Of a DNA stretch of 28,323 nt, positions 1 to 9,600 are shown in pieces. Each line of letters opens with the position of its first letter. Within the stretch, counting starts at the first letter, position 1. This DNA is from Xanthoparmelia taractica (taxonomy: Eukaryota; Ascomycota; Lecanoromycetes; Lecanorales; Parmeliaceae). A program made the position numbers and the translations under genes. The notes below the pieces were generated by a model. The model did not search any database, was not told where the DNA came from, and saw nothing but the letters and a program-made list of their open reading frames with translations. The stretch lies in assembly GCA_033085395.1 (NCBI GenBank), contig JANQBS010000396.1:1-28323 (forward strand). The letters are read 5' to 3'.

Positions 1-624
1 TTATAAATATTTTATATTTAAGATATTAAAAATTATTTATTTATTATTAGATTTTAATATTATAAGATAAGCGACGATAATATATCGTCTCTCGCTTTTA
101 GCGTGTTTTACGTAGAAAAGCTAATAATATTTTAAAATTCTTAGGCTTCTTAGCGATCACGTAATAGCGAGCGTACGATAATTATAATATTTTACGCTTA
201 ATAGCGATTTACGACGATTCTCGGCGATACGATTTATATTATCTCAAATAAGATCGAATACTATTAATGCTAATGCGATGAATTAATAGTATAGACTAAA
301 TCGATAGCGTGATATAGCATCTAATATTCGCATTATTCTTATAAGCGAATCGTAATATTTCGACTAAGAATAATTATCTTAAAGATAGAAATTATTTATA
401 ATAAAAAGATTAACGCGTAGAAGAATATATAAAAACGTTTAAGAACGCTTAAAGAATTCGAAAATAATATAAATAGTGCTTTAAGATATATCGTAGTATC
501 TTCTATAATCTATATCTTTATTACGATAAGATATCGATACTTAATAAAGCTTCTAAAGATAATTATAGTCATAGCACGATAAAAAAAGGATTATACTATA
601 CTATAATAGTTAGTCGAATAGAGC

Positions 625-638
625 CCGAGCTCATAATC
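625..638 (-). other. Primer-binding site of element Z
   Basis: Directly inside the LTR, read on the minus strand, lies GATTATGAGCTCGG. The family form seen in element A begins GGTTAT. GGTTATGAGCCC is complementary to the anticodon stem-loop of eukaryotic initiator tRNA-Met (GGGCUCAUAACC), the half-tRNA primer known for Drosophila copia. The single G-to-A change at the second base fits RIP. Confidence 0.65.
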
Positions 639-782
639 TATTAAAATATAAGATAGAATACTTAGTTATATTATTCTAAATGTGCTATGAAAAGTAAGTG
701 CGATCTATCTAAGTGAGATCACGTGACTTAACGTTTACCAAGCCTTGGCATATTACGTAAGCACGCGACTTAACTTTTAATA
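639..782 (-). repeat. 5' LTR of element Z
   Basis: This 144-bp repeat matches the LTRs of elements A, B and C. The family ends TGTTRAAA...TTTAACA are mutated here to TATTAAAA at the left and TTTTAATA at the right, changes expected from RIP of TpG and CpA. The internal E-box palindrome GTCACGTGAC became GATCACGTGAC. Only this LTR of Z is in the window. Confidence 0.85.
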
Positions 783-787
783 CTAAT

Positions 788-2720
788 TTTAATTTAAAGC
801 ATTTCTATATAGTAAATAAATCTAATTATATATCTCGTTTTATACTTATTCTATAGATTAAGAGAACTATTACGAAAAGACTTTATAAGTATTCTTCGCT
901 CTACTAGATATCTATTTTCTCTAAGATCTAATTCTATTCGACGTCGCTATAAAGTAGATCTTTAACTACATAGATATCGTAATATATTAAAATAACGTTA
1001 CTATTTATAGTGCTTAGATTCTTAAAAAATATAGGATTCGATACGTTTAATAGAAGATGATATAAGTAGAAGAGTTCCCTTATATTCGAATTAATATAGA
1101 ATATATAAGCGATAATATTTCCATATCTCTAGTATAGATTCTAATTATAATTATCTTAATGATTCTTCTTTTAAATATAATTAAATATTATATCGATATA
1201 AAAGAGATCTTCTACACGTTTATATCGATAACGATCTTAATTTAGCTTCAAAAAGGCTATTAATATAATCTAACGCTTATTATCTTTATAAACTTTATTA
1301 ATTATATCGAAATAATAATTAAATTAAACGCTTTATTAATTAGAGAGATAAATAGATAGTTATTTTATAGAGAAACTATAATTATATAATTTAAATCTAA
1401 AAATCCTTTAGTAGGCCTCTATAGACTCTATCTATCGTGCGTCTCGATACTTCTGACTCTCGTTTACTTAATCTAGACCTATATCGTCCTCGCGCTCTAT
1501 TCGCAGACTAGCGCGATCGCTATTCTTACAAGTATATCTAAAGATATATTTATACGTCTTAACGTTAATATAGATTTCTATATTAATACAAGCGTTATAC
1601 TTAGTCGATAGATAAAGATTATAAAATACTATCTAATAGTTAAAACGAATTATTTAAACGATAAAGATCGCTCTGCGCTATTACTTAATTGTAAATTCAA
1701 ATAAAAACTCTATTAATATTCTATCTTATATATAGATTATTCTAAATAATTTATATAATACTTTTGTCGACGCGATATTAAATAAGATTATATATAAATT
1801 CCGTATTAACGACGCCTTAGAATTATTAATCGATCTTTCTTCGAAGAACTTCTAATAACTTCGAGTAATAAGACGAGAAGAAACCGAGAAATTTATCGCT
1901 TAAGTTAATTTAGTAATCAAATATTATTATAATACGCGTTATATTAATATTACGTTATAAAAGAAGACCTATCTACGTTTAAATAATAATTACTCTATAT
2001 TCGAGCTACTAAACAAAAAGCTATCGATTTAACGTATCGAATTATTCACTATTAAGCGCCGAGTGAGCCGTCTTATATACGAGCTAAAGCTATTATTTAT
2101 TATAAAGATATAGTCGATAATATTAATAATATAATCAAAGTCTTATTTGAATAAGAAAGATCTCTTTAGTAGAACTCGTAATTATAAATTATTACTAGTT
2201 CTAGTAGAAGAGTAGAAGAAAATTAATAAATATATTATCGATAGATTACTCGATAAAAAGATAATTCGCGAAAAAATATATTATCTAATAAAATAAAGCG
2301 ATTAAAGAAAGTAATATAATATATAATATTTTATTAATAATCTTTAAGACGCTCTAAGAAAAGTCGAGAAATTCGAAAAAAATATTCTTAATATCGCAAG
2401 ATTATAAGTACTTATTAATATCGCGTCCCGGCGAATATAGTTATTTAAAAAAATCTCGCTACTTTATTAATAGAATAATAATAAAAAATATCTCGAAGAA
2501 CTACGAAGTCTAAACTAGTATCTAATATATTTATAACTCCCGTAGCAACAAACTCTAATGTTATCGCTTCGTTAATTCGTTATAATATTAGACTCAATTA
2601 GCTAGCGAGATATCGTTAAGCTAAATAATAAAGAAAGTAAATACAGCTTTATTATTATTAGAGAATTATTATATAATAGCTTTAATTCCAAGAGCATTAC
2701 TATTTAAAATTCATTAGCTT
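788..2720 (+). mobile_element. Relic of the 3' part of a Ty3/gypsy chromovirus
   Basis: The stretch to the right of element Z holds a decayed gypsy polyprotein frame (described separately at 1480-2400). Upstream of it, 788-1480 has no domain I can place; it could be the RNase H and integrase zinc-finger part, too mutated to read. Downstream, 2400-2720 has no recognisable 3' LTR. RIP marks are as dense as in the copia copies. Copia element Z is inserted at its left side, so the gypsy element is older than Z. Confidence 0.65.
1480..2400 (+). pseudogene. Gypsy integrase C-terminal half, GPY/F module and chromodomain, RIP-inactivated
   Basis: One frame runs from about 1560 to 2400, interrupted only by TAA/TAG codons at places where Gln or Trp is expected. 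About 1640-1690 reads LKRII*TIKIALRYYLI, like the gypsy integrase segment SERxNQTxEIALR around the catalytic Glu, which is Lys here. About 1778-1840 reads NKIIYKFRINDALELL, like PNExxYGFxxxxxLDLL. About 1961-2095 reads TYLRLNNNYSI followed by LLNKKLSI*RIELFTIKRR, matching the GPY/F module (YLRLxxGYxIP, KLxQQRVGPF). About 2222-2385 reads YIIDRLLDKKIIR, YYLIK* and DALRKVEKFEK, matching the chromodomain pattern YxVExILDxR, YLVKWKGY and A.E.V..F. Chromodomains target such integrases to H3K9-methylated heterochromatin. The product is not functional. Confidence 0.78.
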
Positions 2721-2878
2721 TAATAACTTAATATCACACTTTTTATAACTCACTTACTTTCTATAACTTAATTATTTATAACTTAATTTTTCTATAACGT
2801 ATTATACGTCTTATAACTCATATATTTCTTATAATTTTCATAACTTAATATCTTATTACTTATAACTTATACGCTTCT
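2721..2878. repeat. Degenerate TATAACTTA-type tandem repeat, left half
   Basis: Variants of TATAACTTA or TATAACTCA recur at about 2722, 2743, 2762, 2778, 2792, 2812, 2840 and 2860, with irregular spacing of roughly 15-30 bases. The series continues with TATAACTTA at 9505 on the other side of element A, so A split a pre-existing low-complexity array. No coding potential is visible. It could be the untranslated tail or LTR of the gypsy element to its left; I cannot decide. Confidence 0.6.
2874..2878. other. Target-site duplication of element A, left copy
   Basis: CTTCT directly precedes the TG of the LTR at 2879 and is repeated at 9500-9504 directly after the CA of the other LTR. Five bases is the usual length for copia integration. 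The pair proves that A is one complete insertion. Confidence 0.9.
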
Positions 2879-3021
2879 TGTTAAAATATAAGGTAGAACA
2901 CTTAGTTATATTATTCTAAGTGTGCTATGAAGGTAAGTGCGATCTATCTAAGTGAGGTCACGTGACTTGGCGTTTGCCAAGCCTTGGCATATCACGTAAG
3001 CACGCGACTCAACTTTCAACA
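2879..3021 (-). repeat. 3' LTR of element A
   Basis: This 143-bp repeat begins TGTTAAAATATAAGG and ends ACTTTCAACA on the plus strand, giving the canonical TGTT...AACA ends. It differs from the partner at 9357-9499 at only two positions, both G here and A there (second base, and GGTAAGTG versus GGTAAATG). It contains the 10-bp palindrome GTCACGTGAC (2957-2966) and, directly after, the inverted pair CTTGGC/GCCAAG (2966-2981). Confidence 0.93.
2957..2966. promoter_or_regulatory. Perfect E-box palindrome in the LTR
   Basis: GTCACGTGAC is a perfect 10-bp palindrome with a CACGTG core, the class of site bound by fungal bHLH factors. It recurs in the 5' LTR of A and, slightly mutated, in Z, B and C. 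The diverged LTR of D has two copies of TCACGTGA. A role as transcription-factor or silencing-factor site is inferred only from this conservation. Confidence 0.4.
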
Positions 3022-3030
3022 CTCCCCTTC
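3022..3030 (-). other. Polypurine tract of element A
   Basis: Read on the minus strand, GAAGGGGAG abuts the TGTTG start of the 3' LTR. That is the position and composition of the plus-strand primer of LTR retrotransposons. Element B has AAAGAGAAG at the same place. Confidence 0.75.
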
Positions 3031-3504
3031 GCACGCTATCGACCCTCTACTCAAAACACGAGATTCGAAGATCATAGCTCGAACGCCGAATAGCTATCGT
3101 GAAGCTAATATACTCATTATAAGAAGCGAACGCAGGGTAGTAGCAGTAAAAAGAACATATGCTCATATTCGTCTTATGACTCTATATAAATTTTTCCACT
3201 TTTTATCAAATAACGATTTTTGAAAATAAAAATTTCTTATTTAATTAATATACACTAGATTCTTATCGAATTAAGATCGAGAAACATATATAAGGATAAT
3301 AAGTAATCTAATTGAAATATAAGTCTTCGACGTATATATAATCGACAATAAGGCCCCGTGAAGAATATTTAGAATACTAATACTTAATAGTAATAACTAG
3401 TTATAATATATATTAGAGCGATATATCTTATGATATAGATATATAGGATAATAGTGAGACGTTAGTGCTTCTCTAATAGAAGCTTTTTTATAAATAAGAT
3501 TACA
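3031..3504 (-). other. 3' untranslated region of element A
   Basis: This lies between the end of the RNase H frame and the polypurine tract and is shared with element B (about 14305-14835), so it belongs to the family and is not a separate insertion. The first 200 bases next to the LTR keep many CpA dinucleotides, and an open frame of 79 codons on the plus strand survives there by chance. It includes a T-rich segment with TTTTTCCACTTTTT (about 3191-3204), also found in the 273-bp inverted-repeat element. Confidence 0.6.
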
Positions 3505-6500
3505 ATTAATATTTTAGCTCGATTAGAGATCGAAATAACTCGAATTTGTTCTTATAAAGACTCTTAATAAGTTTATTAGCTATTTATTTATTAATTAATA
3601 TATACTTAAAAGTAATAATATCGACGATAACTTATTTTCGCACGTAATAATATTAAATATTAATATATTTAATGCGAGTATAAAATTAAGAGTTCTTAGT
3701 TAGTATTATAATACCTTAATTATCGTAGTAGATAATAATCGCTTAAGCGCATTTGACACTAAAATTAAGTTAATTTAGAAGCCCTCGTAATTAGACTATC
3801 TTCTTTATAATCTAAGTTTAATCGATATATTCGACTTTATAAATTAAAAGAGCGATCGTAGATTAACGCTTCGAAGATTAATTAATAGTTGCACTATTTA
3901 TATTAAAGACGTATTTTGAAGTAAAACGTCGAGTGTTCTAATCTCTTATCTAATTCGCGTCTATATAATTAATAAGCGACTTAAGATTTTTTTTAAATAT
4001 AAGCTATTAGTTCTTAATATTATTAAGATATCGAAAGATTCGTTTGATAGTCTTTTAATAAGATTCGTTAGAATTTAAATCGTATCGAGAGATTATTAAG
4101 ACGGCGTATATAATATCGAATCGAGTGCTTAGTATAGCGTATATAAGAGATTTAATAGCGGACTAATAGATAAGTCGATTCTTTTCGATAATCACGAAAT
4201 TATTATTAGCGATATAAAATTTATCGCTAATTATAGGCGTGGAGGCTAGCGCTAAACTTAATATATTATGCTTTTTCAGGAATTTCTCGATATAACTCTT
4301 CTACTTAAGACGAAGAATACGATTAACGCGATCTCTAATTATTAATATATTAAGATAATAAATATATAAATCTAAATTAGTTATCTTAAACTTCTTATTA
4401 AGCTTATTTTTAATAATTTAAATATTCTTTTTATTAAGATTAGCGAGAAGAATATTATTTATATAAATAGTAATAATAATAATATTATTAATAAACACGA
4501 AAAGATTAATAGCGATAGACTCGAAACTTAATTTCTTTAAGTAGATAGTTAGAGTATTATATTAAACTCTAAGCGATTACTTTAAATTATAGAATATCTT
4601 AATAAGCTTATATATCTTATACTCTTAATTTTTAATTATAAATTCGATAGATTAAGATATATAGATAATCTTCTAAACTTTATCGTATAAGAATATAATT
4701 TTTACGTTTATTTACTCGAGTTTTTAATTTAAGGCGATAATTAATATAAAGATAACTTTATAGCTTATAGATTTAATTACTAAGATAAAGATTTCGTTAA
4801 AGTCGATCTCTTCTCGTTATTCGAAACCTCGAATAACTTAACGCGCTTTATATCGAATAATCTCCTCGATAGATTTACGCTTAAATTTATATATCTAGCG
4901 ATCGCCTAAGATATATACGTTAGCGAAAAGATTTATTAAGATTTAGATTTTATTAACTCAATAAGATTTAACTTCGTCGCCTATATTAAGCTTTTAATTT
5001 ATCTTTATATATGAGTTCGCTATTATCTTCTTATATATATAAGATTTATAGAGTTCTAAGAGATTGACTTTAGTTAGTAGCGCGAGAGAATCTAATAAAA
5101 TATTCTTATTTATTCTCTAAATATCGAATAATCTAATAATTATTATTAAATTTATTCTATTTATTAAGCGAGTTATTAATCGAGAAATTAATATTAATTA
5201 CGTCGAAGATAAAGGCGTAGAGACTATAGAAGAAGTATTATCGCTAATTATCTTAAGTAATTCTTTTATTAACTTCGAGTAGATCGCTTATATAGCGATC
5301 GACGAGAATATTTTTATTGATTTAATTTTAATAATACTTAAGAAATTAAGAGTTTCTTCTTTAGCGATAATTATAAGTCTTTATTTTTAGCGCTTTTTTT
5401 CTAAAACTATAATAAAGAACGAAAATTATTCTTAATTCTCTATTATTCTTCGCTTATAGCGATAATTAATAGTCTTAATATTAGCGATAACGTCGTTGCT
5501 AAATTAAAAGAAAATAAATTTAAGAGAAACGTTATTAATTCATTTAATATTTATAACGATCTTAACTTTATTATTAAATATAAGTATATAATAGAATTTA
5601 TCTTTATAGCTTAGAAGTTAATTCTTAATAACGCGATTCTAATACTTCTTTCAAATATAATTTCGAAGTACGACTTAATAATATTTAGTTTATTTGATAA
5701 TACGAAGATATAATATATTGAATAAAGACTCGATATATATCTTGTAAGGGGTGATATTCTCCTCTATAATCGATTAAATATTTTATAAGATATTAATAAT
5801 TTAAACGTATTTCGATTAATACTTTTATAAAAGATCGCTTTCTTTAAGTATTACGCTAATCTTATATTAAATAATAACGTCGAGACGCTTAAATTTATTA
5901 TTTATTTAAGGATTATTGAAAATAGTTTCCTCTTAAGTAATATCTTTAAATATTCGATAGACTTTTATCTTATAATTATCGAATTCTATCTCGCAATCGA
6001 ATCGCAGACGTATATATTAATAATTATCGTATTTTATATTATTAAGAAATATTTTAAAGATCGTAAGAGTTATTTTATTAAATTTATTTAATAAGAGATA
6101 AATAATAGAGCGTAAAGTTTTATTATAAAGAAAGGTTATTATAAATTAATAATCGTTATATAAGAACTTGAAGAGACTCTAAAGATTACTATAAATTAAG
6201 TTGTTTTTATACTTATTAGATTTAATATATTATTTATATAATATCTATTTTATATTAGCTATAGAGTATAATTTATAGATATCGCTCGATGGCGAGATTA
6301 AGAGATTTATTTTAATATATATCTTAGCGAGTTTCTTAAGGTTTTAAACACTCAAATAATCGTAATATAAATATTATATTCGCAACGCTTCGAGATTAAT
6401 ATTTATTTCGAAAAAAGTTTTAAAAAACGTTAAATTAGACTTAGTTAAGGGCTTATTATAAATAAAAATATCTTCGTTAATAATCGCTAATATTAAAAGC

Positions 6501-8280
6501 GTTTTCTCTTAAATATTTAAGATATAAAGACGATTTTTAATACGTTTAAAGAAGATTTACTCGCTATTAATAAAGAAATCACTCGAAATAAAAGAGAGAG
6601 AGTAATCTTATTCTTTTAATTATTCCTTAAAAATAAAATTATAACTATCGCTCGATATTAATTATATATCTCGAAGAGTTTATATATTTTTAACGTTATT
6701 AATCTTATATTTTAGGTTAATATTATCGAAGTTAATAATTATTAGATTATCGACGAATTTATATATTAGATAAGGCGATTTAAAGGACTCGAAAGTAATA
6801 AATATCGAGAAATCGTGAGTTAAATATTAAGTATAGACGCAATCACGAATTTAAAGTGAAGATATAATCGCTATCGTGGAAAGAATAATAATTTACGCTT
6901 TATCGAAAGGCGCAGACGTAGACTTATAGCATCTATTAAGTAGGGCTTTAGAGTCGGCGATAAGATTATAAGCGCTTAAGATATACGTAACGAAATAACG
7001 AGCGATCTTTAACTAAATAATTGTTATAGCGACTCTAGCGCTAAAAAATTAATTCTTATTCTTATTCTTATTCTTATCTTTATCTTTATTCTCTTTAAGC
7101 TTATTATTATTATCTTCTTAATTATTACGATTATTATAATTATCGCGATTATCGCGATTATTACAATTATTATAATTATCTCTTTCGCTTTAATTATTAT
7201 CTTCGCGTAAGCGCTTATAATTATATTTAACGTTAAAATAAAAATCTCTCTTATAGATAATATAATGTTTAATAATATAAATAAATATACGAGAGTTACT
7301 TAAGATAGCATCGCTTTAAATTTTATGCTTTATAGTACTGATTTCGAGAAAGACGAGTGTGATAATGCTTTAATTTATATAATCGAGAGCGTCGATAACG
7401 ATAGTCGATAGCGTATATATTTATAGATCTAAGATGAAATTCGTGAGATTAATTACTATATTAAGAAAGTAAGTAATTACGTAGTTTAGTGAGTACTTAA
7501 TCTCACTCTTTTTATTATAGACGTTATAATTTTAATTATAATACTTATAATATAAGTTATACTAAGAGTCTAGCTTTTTATAAAAATAATATATTTTTTA
7601 ATTTTTATCGATAATAAAGGAATTTTTATTGAATTAATTTCTAAACTCTTATAGAGTATTAATAAATTAATCGATATACGCCTAAAAGCTATTTTTATAG
7701 ATTAATAAAATAAGGGCTTTTAGCTTTTAAATTATAAAATTAAGAATATCGAAGTTATAAAATTTATATTCTTTTAGCTTCTTTTAGACGAGAATAGAAT
7801 TAAAAAAGTTCTCGATTTTATTACGAGAATTATCTTTATAGCGAGTTCTTATTATAATATAAATTTTTTAATACACTCTATTTTAGATCGTAATAAGCGC
7901 TTTATTAATAATAATAATTAATTAATTAAATTTATCTTCGACGTAATATTAAAGATCTAATATTTTTAGAAAGTCTTATATCTATCGCTTTTATCTTTAA
8001 TAATTAAAAGTACTCTTAAATATCTTAATTATATTAAATATATTTAAATTAATTAAGAGTTTAATTTCTTCGATTATAATGCTTAGGCTTCGAAGCTTAA
8101 TAAAGAAGTAAATAAGATAGGCGACGCTAATAATATAGAGCGTGTTAAGAAATTAAAAAGCTCTTCTCTCTTAGGAATAGACTTTAATAATAATTTAGAA
8201 ATTAATTATTTAGAGATAAAAATCGAATTAGCGCGTACGATTAAGAAATAATCGTCGTTATTATCGAAGAGGTTTAAAAT
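3505..8280 (-). pseudogene. gag-pol relic of element A (copia type)
   Basis: Reading the minus strand with many RIP stops, these parts are recognisable in order. A zinc-knuckle-like segment FYFNVKYNYKRLRED (about 7205-7245) has its Cys and His codons mutated. A Lys/Asn-rich linker follows. Next comes the integrase core with RLRFDCEIEF (about 5979-6009, family RSDNGGEF), then NNKFKRLD (family NGxxER), whose catalytic Glu codon is AAG here (5888-5890). The reverse transcriptase has IYINNILLA (catalytic YxDD site, 4454-4465). RNase H is represented by INI*YYYVRK (family HIDxQYHYVRE, about 3640) and ends near SLIELK. Stops replace codons that were probably CAA, CAG or TGG. The gag start codon cannot be placed, so the right boundary is approximate. 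Confidence 0.85.
7051..7093 (-). repeat. Lys/Asn codon microsatellite in gag linker of A
   Basis: On the plus strand this is a run of TTATTC and related hexamers. Read on the minus strand it encodes an alternating Lys-Asn stretch next to the zinc knuckle. The same tract occurs in B (about 18369-18412) and C (about 24885-24929), with slightly different repeat numbers. Such basic linkers are common in gag nucleocapsid regions and probably bind RNA. Confidence 0.6.
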
Positions 8281-9342
8281 AATTATAAGAATCTATAACG
8301 TATACGAAAAGTCTCGCTAAGCTTTAAGATTAATTTAATATAATTTAAATTATTATCGACGAAGTTCTCTTATATAGCGATTTAAGAAATATATTTAAAT
8401 AAAGTTTTTCTTCGAGAACTTAGGAACAGAAGAAAGAAAATTAATATATAAGCGATATTCTTACGAGAAGACGCCTGCCTTTATAAATAAATGCGAGTTC
8501 GAATATACTTCGCTTTTCGAGCTATCTTTATAACTTATTAACTCTTTTAATTGAAGACCTTATCTTATACGCTTATAAATTTCAATTATTATATTAGTCT
8601 TCTTACGAGATCGCTTTCTTATAATCTATTCTCTTTCTATTGCTATAGAGAATTTTTTTCTCTCGCGTATTATTATTTAAGATATACGAGATAGAGATTA
8701 ATTTTCCTTTTAACTAGTAATCAAATTTATCTTTAACTTATTTTTAGCTCTTATTATAAATATTTTACATTTAAGATATTAAAAATTAACTACTTATTAT
8801 TAAATTTTAATATTATAAGATAAGCGATAACGATATATCGTCTCTCGCTTTTAGCGTGTTTTATATAAAAAAGCTAGCAATATTTTAGGGGTCTTAGCGA
8901 TCACGTAATAGCGGGCGTACGATAATTATAGCATTTTACGCTTAATAGCGATTTGCGATAATTCTCGGCGATAAGCTTTGTGTTATCTCGAATAAGAATA
9001 AATATTACTAATGCTAATGCGACGAATTAATAATATAAAACTAAATTAATAGCGTGATATAGTATTTGATATTCGTATTGTTCTTACGAGCGAATCGTAG
9101 TCTTTTTGACTTAGAATAATTATTTTAGAGATAAAAATTATCTATAGTAAAGAGATTAATGCGTAGAAGAATTCGAAGTAATATAAGTAGCAGTGCTTTT
9201 AAGATATATCGAGGTGTCTTCTATAATCTATATCTTTATTACGATAACATATTAATGCTTAATGAAGCTTCTAAAAATAGCTACGACCATGACACGATAG
9301 AAGAAAGGTTATACTATATTATAATAGTTAATCGAGCAGAGC
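8281..9342 (-). other. Leader of element A
   Basis: This is the about 1-kb stretch between the primer-binding site and the readable part of gag, homologous to the leaders of Z, B and C. I see no convincing protein in it. Its 5' part (about 8754-9342) is the best conserved non-LTR sequence of the family. A lacks 31 bases here (junction near 9167-9172) compared with Z. A 67-codon open frame at 9159-9362 is fortuitous. Confidence 0.55.
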
Positions 9343-9356
9343 CCGGGCTTATAACC
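9343..9356 (-). other. Primer-binding site of element A
   Basis: The minus strand reads GGTTATAAGCCCGG directly next to the 5' LTR. Apart from one TpG-to-TpA change (GGTTATGAGCC), its first 12 bases are the complement of the initiator tRNA-Met anticodon region (GGGCUCAUAACC). This is half-tRNA priming of the Drosophila copia kind, not the acceptor-stem priming (TGGTATCAGAGC type) of plant copia elements. Confidence 0.7.
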
Positions 9357-9499
9357 TATTAAAATATAAGGTAGAACACTTAGTTATATTATTCTAAGTG
9401 TGCTATGAAGGTAAATGCGATCTATCTAAGTGAGGTCACGTGACTTGGCGTTTGCCAAGCCTTGGCATATCACGTAAGCACGCGACTCAACTTTCAACA
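9357..9499 (-). repeat. 5' LTR of element A
   Basis: Partner of the LTR at 2879-3021 with two differences in 143 bases, both G-to-A type. The terminal TG on the plus strand has become TA. It is followed directly by the second copy of the CTTCT target duplication. Confidence 0.93.
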
Positions 9500-9504
9500 C
9501 TTCT
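9500..9504. other. Target-site duplication of element A, right copy
   Basis: CTTCT, identical to 2874-2878, abuts the outer end of the 5' LTR. The TATAACTTA repeat resumes immediately after it. Confidence 0.9.
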
Positions 9505-9600
9505 TATAACTTACGTATTTCTTATAATTTATAAGCTTATAATTTACTTTACTTCTATATTACTTCTCACCTCTCAATTTGTATTTTAAAACTTCGTATA
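9505..9600. repeat. TATAACTTA-type repeat, right half
   Basis: TATAACTTA at 9505 and the related TATAATTTA variants after it continue the array seen at 2721-2878. This is the other flank of the element A insertion site. Confidence 0.45.

Larger units (their letters stand above)
1..782 (-). mobile_element. Element Z: 5' end of a Ty1/copia retrotransposon (LTR, PBS, leader), truncated by window edge
   Basis: Positions 1-638 match the 5' leader of element A (8754-9356), element B (about 20064-20698) and, inverted, element C (22621-about 23240). The LTR at 639-782 follows. In coding orientation (minus strand) the order is LTR, primer-binding site, leader; gag-pol would lie beyond the left edge of the window. 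The leader contains no readable protein and is heavily RIP-mutated, with many TpA and few CpA. Compared with element A it keeps 31 extra bases around 422-457, so it represents the undeleted leader. The insertion is in a gypsy chromovirus relic that resumes at 788. The five bases after the LTR (CTAAT, 783-787) are the expected target duplication, but its partner lies outside the window. Confidence 0.85.
2879..9499 (-). mobile_element. Element A: complete Ty1/copia retrotransposon, RIP-inactivated
   Basis: The element is 6,621 bp long, bounded by 143-bp LTRs and by the target duplication CTTCT on both sides. In coding orientation (minus strand) it reads: 5' LTR (9357-9499), initiator-tRNA primer site (9343-9356), leader of about 1 kb, gag with zinc knuckle (about 7205-7245) and Lys/Asn linker, GAG-pre-integrase (about 6230-6420), integrase (about 5750-6200), reverse transcriptase (about 4250-5000), RNase H ending near 3505, polypurine tract (3022-3030) and 3' LTR (2879-3021). 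The domain order gag-integrase-RT-RNase H defines Ty1/copia. The internal part is dense in RIP stops, whereas the LTRs and the adjoining 3' untranslated region keep many CpA/TpG. It is inserted in the TATAACTTA repeat. Confidence 0.92.

Noticed and set aside
2984..3223. Open frame of 79 codons on the plus strand
   Set aside because: It spans the LTR/untranslated-region junction of element A, antisense to the element, and is not open in element B. It survives only because this patch has little RIP.
9159..9362. Open frame of 67 codons on the plus strand
   Set aside because: Lies antisense in the copia leader, across the primer-binding site. The homologous stretches of Z and B are not open, and no motif is visible.
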